Of a DNA stretch of 64,000 nt, positions 17,938 to 26,373 are shown one piece after another. The position numbers and the translations under genes are program-made. Each line of letters opens with the position of its first letter. Positions within the stretch are counted from its first letter, which is position 1. Below the pieces are notes generated by a model that worked only from the letters and a program-made list of their open reading frames with translations, ran no database searches and was not told where the DNA came from. Source of the DNA: Erythrobacter aureus (GTDB taxonomy: Bacteria; Pseudomonadota; Alphaproteobacteria; Sphingomonadales; Sphingomonadaceae); NCBI RefSeq assembly GCF_003355455.1, contig NZ_CP031357.1:784501-848500 (forward strand), given 5' to 3'.

Positions 17938-18387
17938 CTAGCGCCCGGCTGACGAGCGACGGCGGGCGGTGAGCTTGCGCCCGTCCAGCGCGTTCTTCGT
18001 CAGAAGCCAGAGATTGACCGCGCCTGCGGCGAGTTCGACCATTTGTATGGCATAGAATGTTCCATCGAAATCGCCGGCTTTCGCCTTGGCGGCCAGAAAC
18101 AGCGCCGAAGGGATGAGAATCAGAACGCCGTTGGCGGCAATGATCGGCATCCGCTTGCGCTTTTTGCCGACGAGACCGCTCGATCGCCCGCCGCCGAGTG
18201 CGAAGCCGGTTCCGCCGACTGCCGCCAAAGCGGGAACGAGAATGATGAAACCCCACGGGATGAGCGTCTTGACCAGAACCACGAAAGGTTCCGAGCCCGA
18301 GAGTTCGGAGATGGCGGTAGAGAGCCAGAAAATTGCGATCATGAGGATCGCAACTCCACCGGCGAGAGGATGGATGATCTTCTTCAT
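17938..18387 (-). CDS. Four-helix membrane protein, unknown function
   Basis: Integral membrane protein of 149 residues with four hydrophobic segments at about residues 8-28, 38-60, 82-102 and 108-130, and a basic loop GLVGKKRKRMP between helices 2 and 3. The C-terminus is Arg/Ser rich. The ATG at 18387 lies five bases after the stop of the preceding small gene, so they form an operon. The operon is transcribed away from a MarR regulator across a shared operator region, so it is likely a regulated target. I do not recognise the family; an efflux or stress role would be guesswork. Confidence 0.7.
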   Translation of the reverse strand: MKKIIHPLAGGVAILMIAIFWLSTAISELSGSEPFVVLVKTLIPWGFIILVPALAAVGGTGFALGGGRSSGLVGKKRKRMPIIAANGVLILIPSALFLAAKAKAGDFDGTFYAIQMVELAAGAVNLWLLTKNALDGRKLTARRRSSAGR

Positions 18388-18389
18388 TT

Positions 18390-18551
18390 TCACTGTCCCG
18401 ATCCCGCTGCGAGCGGCGCATCGGTGCGGATCGCGCGGCGATATCCAGGGCCTTCGACCACCGGCACGATTTTGAGCTCGCGCTTCTGCGTCGCAGCGGC
18501 GGCGAGGGCCATCGCGCTTTCCCGGATGGCGAATGCGGTAAGATGTGTCAT
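18390..18551 (-). CDS. 53-residue protein, first gene of MarR-linked operon
   Basis: A short gene with a strong ribosome binding site (AGGAAGG, seven bases before ATG). The product starts MTHLTAFAIRESAMALAAAA, has a Lys/Arg centre (TQKRELKIVP) and ends LAAGSGQ. The start is possibly an amphipathic or weak signal helix. Its stop is two bases before the ATG of the membrane protein gene. The divergent MarR gene and twin palindromes lie immediately upstream. No family recognised; coding status is supported by the ribosome binding site and tight packing rather than by homology. Confidence 0.6.
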   Translation of the reverse strand: MTHLTAFAIRESAMALAAAATQKRELKIVPVVEGPGYRRAIRTDAPLAAGSGQ

Positions 18552-18571
18552 TGGACCTTCCTCTCATCTAC

Positions 18572-18603
18572 ATAGCATGCTATCTTCATATACACAGCAT
18601 GCT
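18572..18603. promoter_or_regulatory. Twin palindromic operator of the divergent MarR region
   Basis: Two copies of the palindrome tAGCATGCTa: ATAGCATGCTAT at 18572-18583 and ACAGCATGCTAT at 18594-18605. Their centres are 22 bases apart, two helical turns, so two MarR dimers would bind the same face. They lie between the divergent 53-residue gene and the marR gene, as expected for an autoregulated MarR system. Confidence 0.7.
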
Positions 18604-18624
18604 ATGGATATTCAAGGTCACGAG

Positions 18625-19062
18625 ATGTCATTCGAGAAAAACGGCTCCATGGGCTTTGTCACCAACCGGCTGGCGCGGTTGTTCGCCCAGCATCTGCACG
18701 CCCGAATCGCGCCTCTGGGGCTCGCTCCGGCGCAGTTCATGACGCTTCTGGAACTTTGGGAAGGCGATGGTCTGACCCAGGCAGAGCTTACCGATCGCCT
18801 CGATGTCGAGCAGGCGACCATGGCCAACACCCTCTCGCGGATGAAGCGGGATGGACTGATCGAGCGGACGCCGCATCCGCACGATCGGCGCGCGCAGCTT
18901 GTCTGGTTGACCGACAAGGCGCGAGCCCTCGAACAGTCGGCAAAACAGGCGGCGCATTCGGTCAACCAATTGGCGCTGGCGGGGTTGGAGGGGGTCGATG
19001 CCGCAGAGGTGCTCGGTCATATGAACGCGATGATCAAAAGCTTGCGCGAAGAGCCCGGATGA
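18625..19062 (+). CDS. MarR-family transcriptional regulator
   Basis: Cytosolic winged-helix repressor of 145 residues. The helix-turn-helix (LTQAELTDRLDVEQATMANT, about residues 48-67) and the wing (RTPHPHDRRAQLVWLTDKA) match MarR proteins, flanked by the dimerisation helices. I start at the ATG at 18625, which has AAGG about eight bases upstream; an in-frame ATG at 18604 abuts the second operator and lacks a ribosome binding site. It is transcribed divergently from a small-protein/membrane-protein operon across two AGCATGCT palindromes and probably represses both directions. The ligand is unknown. Confidence 0.9.
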   Translation: MSFEKNGSMGFVTNRLARLFAQHLHARIAPLGLAPAQFMTLLELWEGDGLTQAELTDRLDVEQATMANTLSRMKRDGLIERTPHPHDRRAQLVWLTDKARALEQSAKQAAHSVNQLALAGLEGVDAAEVLGHMNAMIKSLREEPG

Positions 19063-19233
19063 GAGTGCCAGGGCCCCAGACACGGGACGGCAAAGGCCTT
19101 TAGGTCCTGACGCCTGGGCGACGAGCGTCAGCCATAGCGAGCGTTCCGATACTCTTTCCGATATGATCCGAAGGGCGGCTCGAAGATCGCGCTACCCTTG
19201 AAGCCTTGGACGATCTCTTCGATTTCAAGGGAT

Positions 19234-19321
19234 TGGTGCGGTCGAGAAGACTCGAACTTCCACGGGTTATTCACCCACAACGACCTCAACGTTGCGCGTC
19301 TACCAGTTCCGCCACGACCGC
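19234..19321 (-). tRNA. tRNA-Leu (GAG)
   Basis: On the minus strand the sequence folds as a class II tRNA: acceptor stem GCGGTCG/CGACCGC, D-arm with GGCGGAACTGGTAGACGC, anticodon stem CAACG/CGTTG enclosing TTGAGGT (anticodon GAG), a long variable arm, T-arm GTTCGAGTC, and an encoded CCA end. Length is 88 bases including CCA. Confidence 0.95.
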
Positions 19322-19431
19322 ACACAGTCTGCATCGGGAGCGAATCCTGCTGGATGCTCCCGCCGGTAGGAGCGCGCCACTAGCAGCGAGGCTGCGCCCC
19401 CGCAAGCACCTTTGTTGACCGAATCCGAAAG

Positions 19432-20268
19432 CTAGCGCGGTGCCCAGCCGATATCCGCGAACACGGCCGACTTCGGTACATCGGTGACGGCTTCGTTGAT
19501 GGTCAGCTCCTCGCCCGGCGCCAGGTTCGATTGGGGGGGCTGGACGACCCAACTGTAGACCTGCCGCTCGCGCTGGTCGCGCAAAACGATCAGAATTGGC
19601 GGGATCTGCCGCGATTCGCGCGCGGTATTCGTGACAATGATCCGCGCGCCGAAGAATTCGGTCCCGTTGGGCAATGTACGCCGTTCCTGCTGGTCCACGG
19701 GGAAAGCCAGTTCGAGATCGGGTTGCGCGGCTCCGAACAGCGGGCGTGTCACCGGCACCCATTCGGGGAGGCCGCCATAGTTTACCGCCGCCACGGTGCC
19801 GAGTGCGATTACCGCGAAGAGGGCCGCGGCCCAGGTCCATAGCTTGGTGACGTTCCGGCGCGGACGGAACGGGGGAGCATGATCGAAGCGTGAAGGCCCT
19901 TGTTCGGTTTCGGCCTCCGGCGGCGGCGGGAGATCCTCCTGCACTTCGCCATAGGGCGGTGCGGTTTCGTCGAAATCAGGCCCGTCGCGGCCGGTTCTTC
20001 CGCTATCCGCGTCGTCATATGTGAAGCCCGGCTTGGCTGCCGGATCGGGTGCGGCCGGCCTTTCGACTGCAGCCGGTTGCGGCGCAGTCGGCTCTGGCGG
20101 CGGTGGCGGTACCGGCACTATATCGACGTCCGCGAGGCGTTCGGCATCGGGGCCGTCCTGGAACCAGCTATGCTTGCATTTCGCGCAGCGCACCGTGCGC
20201 CCGTCGAGTCCGATGGCACTGTCGGGCACGACATAACGCGTCGAGCAAGCGGGGCAGGCGATGATCAT
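19432..20268 (-). CDS. MJ0042-type zinc-ribbon membrane protein
   Basis: Protein of 278 residues. The N-terminus is a zinc ribbon with two CxxC pairs (CPACSTRYVV and VRCAKCKHSW, about residues 5-33) of the MJ0042 type. A Pro/Ala/Glu-rich linker (about 45-135) leads to one TM helix (LWTWAAALFAVIALGTVAAV) and a C-terminal beta-rich domain resembling the DUF3426/FxLYD type, with ERQVYSWVV and NLAPGEELTI. Likely zinc-bound at the cytosolic side and anchored in the inner membrane. It is divergent from ftsE, an arrangement common in alphaproteobacteria. The long open frame upstream to 20424 lacks a start with a ribosome binding site. Confidence 0.85.
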   Translation of the reverse strand: MIIACPACSTRYVVPDSAIGLDGRTVRCAKCKHSWFQDGPDAERLADVDIVPVPPPPPEPTAPQPAAVERPAAPDPAAKPGFTYDDADSGRTGRDGPDFDETAPPYGEVQEDLPPPPEAETEQGPSRFDHAPPFRPRRNVTKLWTWAAALFAVIALGTVAAVNYGGLPEWVPVTRPLFGAAQPDLELAFPVDQQERRTLPNGTEFFGARIIVTNTARESRQIPPILIVLRDQRERQVYSWVVQPPQSNLAPGEELTINEAVTDVPKSAVFADIGWAPR

Positions 20269-20423
20269 GGTGACCCAAGGCCTTAGGCTGCCTCGTGAAT
20301 CACGACAAGCGACTGCCCTGTTCGCAAACCCAGACGGCGCCTTTTTTCCACATGCAAGCGCGGGTATAGGCTGTTTCGGACAATGACGGGCGCTTTCTTC
20401 CTCTTGATCGACCGGGCCGGACA

Positions 20424-21149
20424 ATGAGCGGCTCCGAGGGCGAAGTCGTCCAGTTCGACAATGTCGGGTTGCGTTACGGCACCGATCGCGAGGTGCTCTC
20501 CAATGTTTCCTTCACACTCTATCCGGGGCGGTTCTATTTCCTCACCGGGGCCAGCGGCGCGGGCAAGACCTCGCTGCTCAAGCTGCTCTATCTCGCCCAG
20601 CGCCCGTCGCGCGGCGCGATCCGCCTGTTCGGGACGGATGTCATAACCCTGCCGCGCGAACGCCTGCCCGCCTATCGCAGGCGGATGGGCGTGGTTTTCC
20701 AGGATTTCCGCCTGGTCGACCATCTCTCGGCCTTCGACAATATCGCGCTGCCGCTTCGCGTGTCGGGCGTCCGCGAGGCGGATCTGCAGGGGCCGGTGTC
20801 CGATATGCTCGACTGGGTGGGGCTCGCCAACCGGGCCGACGCCCGTCCGGCAACGCTCTCGGGCGGCGAGCAGCAACGCGTCGCCATCGCGCGCGCGGTA
20901 ATCGGGCGGCCCGATATGCTCGTGGCCGACGAGCCGACGGGCAATGTCGATCCCGAAATGGCGCTGAAGCTCATTCGCCTGTTCGAGGCACTCAATCGTC
21001 TCGGCACCACCGTGGTGGTGGCGACCCACGATGTCCACCTGCTGCGAAAAGTGCCCGATTCGCTTATCATGCGGCTCGACAAGGGCGCATTGTCGGACCC
21101 CACCGGCGCGCTGCGCTATCCGCCACGCCGTGTGGGGGCGGGGGAATGA
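20424..21149 (+). CDS. ftsE: Cell division ATP-binding protein FtsE
   Basis: ABC ATPase of the FtsEX complex, which activates peptidoglycan hydrolases at the division site; 241 residues. Walker A is GASGAGKTS (about 42-50), the signature is LSGGEQQR (about 147-154) and Walker B is MLVADEPTGNVD, followed by the H-loop ATHD. Length and the short C-terminus fit FtsE. Its stop overlaps the ftsX start (ATGA), so both proteins are made together. Confidence 0.95.
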   Translation: MSGSEGEVVQFDNVGLRYGTDREVLSNVSFTLYPGRFYFLTGASGAGKTSLLKLLYLAQRPSRGAIRLFGTDVITLPRERLPAYRRRMGVVFQDFRLVDHLSAFDNIALPLRVSGVREADLQGPVSDMLDWVGLANRADARPATLSGGEQQRVAIARAVIGRPDMLVADEPTGNVDPEMALKLIRLFEALNRLGTTVVVATHDVHLLRKVPDSLIMRLDKGALSDPTGALRYPPRRVGAGE

Positions 21150-22078
21150 AGAAGCCTCCGGTCGTCACCCGCGCGGTGGAGCGCGGCCTGTCGCCCTTCC
21201 GCGGCCGCCGGGCAGCGCATCTCCTGCCGCAGGCGCGCCTGGGCGGGCCGATGCCGTGGGTCATAGCGATCATGGTCGCGCTTGTCGTGCTGGCCGCAGG
21301 TGGCGGGCTGGCGCTCGGTAATCTGGCCGACCGCGCGAGAGGAGAGCTGGCGGGCAGTGCGACGGTCCAGATCGTCGAAGCCGATCCCGCTCTGCGCGCG
21401 CAGCAGGCGCAAGCGGCGGCGGCGATCCTCGCTCAGGACTCCGCGGTTGCGAGCCTGTCGGTGGTTCCGCAGGAGACGGTGGCGCAATTGCTCGAACCCT
21501 GGCTGGGCACCGACGATCCCGAACAGACCGTGCCGCTCCCTGCCCTGATCGACATGCGCTTGCGCGACGGCGCCGATGCGGCGACGCTCGATCGATTGCG
21601 CAGCCTGCTTGTCGACCAAGCGCCGTCCGCACGGATCGATACGCAGGCGCAATGGCTGGCGCCGGTCCTGTCGGCGCTTTCCTCGCTCGGCTGGATGGCG
21701 CTTGGGCTGATCGCCCTGCTCGCCTTTACCGGCGCGGCAGCGGTCTGGCTGGCGGCACGCAATGCGCTGGGTGCCAATCGCGAGACAATCGAGATCGTCC
21801 ATCTTCTCGGCGGCAATGACGACCAGATCGCCCGTATTTTCCAGAGATCGATTTTCGCCGATGCGCTGGTCGGGGGCGTGTTGGGGCTGGTGGTCGGTGC
21901 CATGGCCGTGTGGCTGATGGGCGCGCAATTCGCGGCGCTGGATTCAGGTCTGGTGTCCGGCGGCGGCCTTGAGACGAGCGACTGGCTGGTCTTGGCCCTT
22001 GTCCCCGTGGGCGCGGTTGTTCTAGCGGTCTACACGGCACGTTTGACCGTGCTGGCCTCGCTCAGGAAAATGCTGTGA
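21146..22078 (+). CDS. ftsX: Cell division protein FtsX
   Basis: Inner-membrane partner of FtsE, 310 residues. A cytosolic N-terminus precedes TM1 (about 33-55), then a periplasmic loop that contacts hydrolase activators and three further TM helices (about 172-195, 225-250, 275-298). The segment ANRETIEIVHLLGGNDDQI between helices is the conserved FtsX coupling region (IxxxLGA-like). Translationally coupled to ftsE upstream, and to the next gene by a GTGA overlap. Confidence 0.92.
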   Translation: MKKPPVVTRAVERGLSPFRGRRAAHLLPQARLGGPMPWVIAIMVALVVLAAGGGLALGNLADRARGELAGSATVQIVEADPALRAQQAQAAAAILAQDSAVASLSVVPQETVAQLLEPWLGTDDPEQTVPLPALIDMRLRDGADAATLDRLRSLLVDQAPSARIDTQAQWLAPVLSALSSLGWMALGLIALLAFTGAAAVWLAARNALGANRETIEIVHLLGGNDDQIARIFQRSIFADALVGGVLGLVVGAMAVWLMGAQFAALDSGLVSGGGLETSDWLVLALVPVGAVVLAVYTARLTVLASLRKML

Positions 22079-22605
22079 TTCTCCGTTTATTCGCCGCCGC
22101 CCTGCTGGTTTATGCGTTCGGTTTCCTCGGCTTCGCCGTGTCCCTGCCGAAGCCGGTTTCGGGCGAGCCGACCGATGCCGTCGTCGTGCTCACCGGCGGG
22201 CCGGGCCGCATCGCGCGCGGTCTTTCGGTGGTCGAACAGGGGCTGGCAAAGGAAATGTTCGTATCCGGTGTCGATCCGGAAGTGCGACCCGCCGAATTCG
22301 CGGCCGAATTCGATGTATCGGCCCGCACGATGGAATGCTGCGTCAAGCTCGGCTATCTCGCGGTCGATACCCGCAGCAATGCTGGCGAGGCTGCGCAATG
22401 GCTCAAGGAGAACGACTTTCGATCCGTCCGGCTGGTGACGACGGACTGGCACATGGCGCGGGCCGGTTCCGAATTCGCCGAAACGCTTCCGCCGGAGATA
22501 AGAGTAGTCGAGGACGCGGTTTCCTCGCACCCCAATCTCGCCACGCTCTATCTGGAATATAACAAGCTTCTGGCCGCCGCGATTTCGCAAGGCCTGCCGA
22601 GCTGA
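22075..22605 (+). CDS. YdcF/ElyC-like DUF218 protein
   Basis: Envelope protein of 176 residues beginning at GTG. A single N-terminal TM helix (LRLFAAALLVYAFGFLGFAV) anchors a DUF218 domain, with AVVVLTGGPGRIARG at the first strand, a TRSNAGEAAQW segment (the SANTxEN-like motif) and VTTDWHMARA near the active site. ElyC, SanA and YdcF proteins share this fold and affect envelope polysaccharide or peptidoglycan synthesis. Its position after ftsEX and before plsC fits an envelope role; substrate unknown. Confidence 0.85.
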   Translation: MILRLFAAALLVYAFGFLGFAVSLPKPVSGEPTDAVVVLTGGPGRIARGLSVVEQGLAKEMFVSGVDPEVRPAEFAAEFDVSARTMECCVKLGYLAVDTRSNAGEAAQWLKENDFRSVRLVTTDWHMARAGSEFAETLPPEIRVVEDAVSSHPNLATLYLEYNKLLAAAISQGLPS

Positions 22606-22613
22606 GGCCCCCC

Positions 22614-23294
22614 ATGCGACTGCTGCGTAACTTTGCCTTCTATTTCGCTTTTTACGTCGGCTCCCTGCTGATTACCTCGGCTTCGCTGATTGCGCTTACC
22701 TTCAGCGTGGAGGCATTCCGGGCGCGGGTGCGGGACTGGTCGCAATGGCAGCGGTGGTGCCTGACCCATCTGCTCGGTTGCGAGATAGTGATCGAAGGCG
22801 CGCCGCAGAATGAGCCGGTCCTGTATGCGATCAAGCATGAGAGCTTCTTCGAAGCGATCGATGCACCCGCGCTGCTGGATTGCCCCAGCGTATTCGCCAA
22901 GCGGGAACTGTTCGACATCCCGCTATGGGGCCGTGCGGCGGCTGCCTTCGGGCTGGTGCCGGTCGAACGCGAGGCCGGTGCCAAGGCGTTGATGAAGATG
23001 ATCCGCTCGGCCAAGGCGTTGGTTGCCGAGGGGCGCCCGCTGGTAATCTTCCCGGAAGGCACGCGCGTGCCGCATGGCGAGAAGCGCAAGCTGCAGGCAG
23101 GCTTTGCGGGCCTTTACAAGATGCTCGGCCTTCCGGTGGTGCCGGTCGCGGTCGATAGCGGGCCGATCTATCACAGGCGACTGAAAAAGCCGGGTCGGAT
23201 CACGTATCGCTTTGGCGAGCCGATCCCGCCGGGCCTCCCCCGTGCGGAAGTGGAAGAGCGGGTGCGCGAGGCGATCAACGCGCTCAACGGGTGA
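22614..23294 (+). CDS. plsC: 1-acyl-sn-glycerol-3-phosphate acyltransferase
   Basis: Membrane-associated enzyme that acylates lysophosphatidic acid to phosphatidic acid in phospholipid synthesis; 226 residues. One N-terminal TM helix (about 7-30). Block I is KHESFFEAID (about residue 70-79), using HxxxxE instead of the usual HxxxxD; this variant is, to my knowledge, normal in alphaproteobacterial PlsC. Block III is VIFPEGTRVPHGEKRK and block IV VVPVAVDSG. It starts nine bases after the preceding stop, in the same operon as ftsEX. Confidence 0.92.
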   Translation: MRLLRNFAFYFAFYVGSLLITSASLIALTFSVEAFRARVRDWSQWQRWCLTHLLGCEIVIEGAPQNEPVLYAIKHESFFEAIDAPALLDCPSVFAKRELFDIPLWGRAAAAFGLVPVEREAGAKALMKMIRSAKALVAEGRPLVIFPEGTRVPHGEKRKLQAGFAGLYKMLGLPVVPVAVDSGPIYHRRLKKPGRITYRFGEPIPPGLPRAEVEERVREAINALNG

Positions 23295-23352
23295 GTTCGC
23301 CGCGCCCGCAAGCCCAGGAAACCGGCTGTGGGAAAGCGTCGGCATCGCAAAT

Positions 23353-23865
23353 CTAGCCGCAGTGGTCCTCGACGCGTTGGGAAAGCGGTTTCCTCTCCAG
23401 TGCATCTTCCAGCCGATCGATCGCGGCGATGGCATCGCCTGCTTCCGCGTTCAGTTCGATCGCGGCCTTGTCGAGCGCATCGAACAGCGGGGCCAATTGC
23501 CGGGCGAGAGCCATCCCCTTGTCGGTCAGGGCAAGTACGCGTCGCCTGCCGTCGCGTTCATCCGCCCGTGACCCAACCAGGCCCTCCTTCTCGAGCGCGC
23601 CCCTGATGACGCTTATCGACACGTGCGAAACCTGCAGGCGGTCGGCGAGGTCGGTAACCGACATCGGCTCCCCGCTGCGAAGGCAATTGAAAACGGGAAA
23701 CCAGCGCTGCTCGAAGGCGACCCCGCGCTTTTCATAGAGCGCCTTCGCTTCACGATCGATCCTGTCGCTCAGGCGCCTCAGGCGTCCACCAAGCGCGGCA
23801 GCGCCATGGGCTCGGACCGCGTCTTGGGCAGGTTCTTCGGGTGCTTTTCTCATGCGGCTTGACAT
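23353..23865 (-). CDS. MarR-family regulator with GNAT-linked style core
   Basis: Winged-helix regulator of 170 residues. Helix-turn-helix MSVTDLADRLQVSHVSISVI (about 68-87) and wing RADERDGRRRVLALTDKG (about 98-115) match MarR proteins. The alternative ATG at 23853 would shorten it by four residues. It diverges from a serine hydrolase gene, and a GTAA-CTGA-TTAC dyad sits in the spacer between the -35 and -10 boxes of that gene, so it probably represses its neighbour. No acetyltransferase domain is present in this protein; only the DNA-binding part is seen. Confidence 0.88.
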   Translation of the reverse strand: MSSRMRKAPEEPAQDAVRAHGAAALGGRLRRLSDRIDREAKALYEKRGVAFEQRWFPVFNCLRSGEPMSVTDLADRLQVSHVSISVIRGALEKEGLVGSRADERDGRRRVLALTDKGMALARQLAPLFDALDKAAIELNAEAGDAIAAIDRLEDALERKPLSQRVEDHCG

Positions 23866-23887
23866 ATCCGTAACTGATTACATAAAT
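23859..23887 (+). promoter_or_regulatory. Promoter with embedded dyad for the serine hydrolase gene
   Basis: TTGACA at 23859-23864 and CATAAA/ATAAAT near 23881-23887, about 17 bases apart, form a sigma-70-like promoter 35 bases before the hydrolase start codon. GTAACTGATTAC (23870-23881), an inverted repeat GTAA-N4-TTAC, lies in the spacer, where a MarR dimer would block polymerase. The -35 box overlaps the start of the divergent marR gene. Confidence 0.55.
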
Positions 23888-23922
23888 GAGTTGCGATGAC
23901 AAATTGGAAGTGAACCCCACAA

Positions 23923-25392
23923 ATGTCGATGACGAAGATTTTTTGCCGCAAGGTTCTGGCCATAGGTGCTGCAGCGGCACTCCTTGCTCCCCTTTCGGGA
24001 TGTCTGGCGCCTCTGGACCGGACTGCCGCACCGAGCCTGGAAAGCTATGCGTCACAGCTCACAGAAACCGCCGACTTCAGCGGCGTAATTCTGCTGGCGC
24101 GAAAGGGCGAAATCGAGTTTCAGGGGGCTTATGGGCTGGCCGATAGGCAAACCGGGCGAGCGAACACGGTCGACACGAAATTCAGCCTCGCGTCGGTGCC
24201 GAAGATGTTCACGGCGGTAAGCATCCTCCAGCTTGTCGATGCCGGCGCAATTTCGCTGGATGACACGATCGGCACACACCTGCCCGACTATCCGAACCGG
24301 GCCGCGGCAGAGCGCGTTACCATCGAGCATCTTCTGATGCACACGTCCGGTGTCGGTAATTACTGGGAGGCGATGGAGAAGCTGGATGGTGCCAGCCTGG
24401 ACAGCCATAGCGACTATCTGCCGCTGTTTGCCGACATCCCGCTCGAACATGAACCGGGGACGGCGTTTTCCTATTCGAATGGCGGCTATGTCGTTCTTGG
24501 GCTGATTATCGAAGCGGTGACCGGTACCAACTATTACGACCATGTGCAGGCTGCGGTCTTCGACAAGGCCGGAATGCAGGATACAGGGTATTTCCTCCCC
24601 GGAAAGCCGGTGCCCGATCGCGCCCAAAGCTACATGCGATCCGTCGAGCGTCCTGGGTCATGGGATGACATGGCCGCCCGCGCCGAACCGCGCGGCAGTG
24701 CGGCAGGGGGTGGCTATTCGACTGCCGGCGACCTGCTCCGCTTCGCCACCGCGCTCAAGCAACACCGGCTGCTGAGCCCGGACATGACCGATGTCTTCCT
24801 GCAAGGACGCCTTGAAACACCGGTTGGGAAGTATGGCTACGGAATCATCGAACAATCTCTCAACGGAACGCGTCTCCTCGGCCATTCCGGCGGGCATTAC
24901 GGTGTCGCGGCGGAGCTGATGATGTTTCCGGACCTCGATACCGTTTTCGTCGTCCTCTCCAACGGCGATGTCGACGCTTACTGGGATGTGGAGATGTATG
25001 CCCATGAAATGATCGCCGGACCGACCGATGAGACCCGCAATTACGCCTTCACCAAGCAGCTCATCGCGGAAACGGTTGCGAAGGGATACGATGCCGGATT
25101 GAAAATGCACCGCAACCGCGACGCCGTGCGAAAGGCGCGGGGCGGCGTGATCGATCTGGCTGCCTTCAAATATATTCACCGGAGACACTATGATAAGGGG
25201 ATCGATCTTCTGCGCCTGAACCGAGCGATAGCGCCCGATTCCGATGACGCCATCTTCAGTCTGGCACAGGGTTTGCGTACTGCCGGACGAAACGAGGAAG
25301 CGCTCGAAACCTACCGCGCCTATCTTGAGAGAGTGCCCGACAGCTCCGAAGCGAAATCCCTCATCGCTGCGATCTCGCGGGAAGGTTCCTGA
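23923..25392 (+). CDS. Serine beta-lactamase-like hydrolase with TPR-like tail
   Basis: Exported class C beta-lactamase/esterase-fold protein, 489 residues. A lipoprotein signal ends in PLSGC (Cys about 27). The catalytic Ser-x-x-Lys is SVPK (about residue 90), the Tyr motif is YSNGGY (about 185) and the third motif is GHSGGH (about 322). From about 400 there is a helical extension with a TPR-like repeat (FSLAQGLRTAGRNEEALETYRAYLERV). Such proteins act as peptidases, esterases or penicillin-recognising enzymes; substrate unknown. The divergent MarR gene and the dyad in its promoter suggest inducible expression. Confidence 0.88.
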   Translation: MSMTKIFCRKVLAIGAAAALLAPLSGCLAPLDRTAAPSLESYASQLTETADFSGVILLARKGEIEFQGAYGLADRQTGRANTVDTKFSLASVPKMFTAVSILQLVDAGAISLDDTIGTHLPDYPNRAAAERVTIEHLLMHTSGVGNYWEAMEKLDGASLDSHSDYLPLFADIPLEHEPGTAFSYSNGGYVVLGLIIEAVTGTNYYDHVQAAVFDKAGMQDTGYFLPGKPVPDRAQSYMRSVERPGSWDDMAARAEPRGSAAGGGYSTAGDLLRFATALKQHRLLSPDMTDVFLQGRLETPVGKYGYGIIEQSLNGTRLLGHSGGHYGVAAELMMFPDLDTVFVVLSNGDVDAYWDVEMYAHEMIAGPTDETRNYAFTKQLIAETVAKGYDAGLKMHRNRDAVRKARGGVIDLAAFKYIHRRHYDKGIDLLRLNRAIAPDSDDAIFSLAQGLRTAGRNEEALETYRAYLERVPDSSEAKSLIAAISREGS

Positions 25393-25467
25393 TCCCTTTT
25401 CGCCCCGGCGCCGGTCGTCGGGGAAATCGGGTTCCGGCAGGCTGACAGCCAGCCAGCCGCTCACCGC

Positions 25468-26373
25468 CTAGTGGTCGCCCCGCCCGAAATCCGCCCTCGC
25501 ATCGTCCTGGCCTTCGTCGATGATCGAACGGCGGATCGTGCGGGTGCGGTCGAACAGGTCGAACAGGGTGTCGCCGTCGCCGTTGCGGATGGCGCGCTGA
25601 AGGAGGCTGAGATCCTCGGTGAAGCGCCCCAGCACTTCCAAAACCGCGTCCCGGTTCGACAGGAAGACGTCGCGCCACATGGTCGGGTTGCTCGCCGCGA
25701 TGCGAGTGAAATCGCGAAAACCGCCGGCTGAATATTTGATCACCTCGCCCCGGGTCACATCTTCCAGATCGCTCGCGGTGCCCACGATGGTATAGGCGAT
25801 GAGGTGCGGGATATGGCTGGTTACCGCAAGCACGAGGTCGTGGTGGTCGGCATCCATGATTTCGACCTTCGCGCCAAGGCCCTCCCAGAAGGCGCTGACG
25901 GCTTCGATGGCATCTTGCGGTGCGTCCTTGCCCGGAGTTAGAATGCACCAGCGATGGCGGAAAAGTTCGGCAAAGCCTGCATCCGGCCCGCTCTTCTCGG
26001 TTCCGGCGACCGGATGGGCGGGGATCACCACGGCCCCGGGCAGTGCCTTGGTCAGCGCCTCGCCCACGCTGCGCTTGGACGATCCCACATCGCTGACCAC
26101 GGTTCCCGGCCTCAGATGCGGAGCTATGGCTTCCGCGGCATACCCCATGGCGCCGACGGGGACGCAAAGGATGACCAGATCGGCCTCGCCCACGGCATCG
26201 GCCACGCTGTCGCACACGGCGCCGACCAGCCCGCGTTGTGTGGCACGGGCGCGCACGTCGGAATCGGCATCCCAGCCAGTGGTCGCGACTTCGGGCTGCA
26301 TGGCGCGCGCCGCCAAACCGATCGATCCCCCGATCAGGCCCAGCCCGATAATCGCCACGCGCTCGATGGTCAT
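25468..26373 (-). CDS. tyrA: Prephenate/arogenate dehydrogenase
   Basis: NAD(P)-dependent dehydrogenase of tyrosine biosynthesis, 301 residues. Rossmann motif VAIIGLGLIGGSIGLAAR (about 5-22), the acceptor end VILCVPVGAM (about 70-79), DVGSSK, and the prephenate-site segments HPVAGTEKSGPDA and HDLVLAVTSHIPHLIAY with its catalytic His. No ACT or chorismate mutase domain is fused. It overlaps the hisC stop by four bases (ATGA), so the aminotransferase and dehydrogenase are made together, a pairing common in alphaproteobacteria, where the HisC-like enzyme may also transaminate aromatic intermediates. Confidence 0.92.
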   Translation of the reverse strand: MTIERVAIIGLGLIGGSIGLAARAMQPEVATTGWDADSDVRARATQRGLVGAVCDSVADAVGEADLVILCVPVGAMGYAAEAIAPHLRPGTVVSDVGSSKRSVGEALTKALPGAVVIPAHPVAGTEKSGPDAGFAELFRHRWCILTPGKDAPQDAIEAVSAFWEGLGAKVEIMDADHHDLVLAVTSHIPHLIAYTIVGTASDLEDVTRGEVIKYSAGGFRDFTRIAASNPTMWRDVFLSNRDAVLEVLGRFTEDLSLLQRAIRNGDGDTLFDLFDRTRTIRRSIIDEGQDDARADFGRGDH

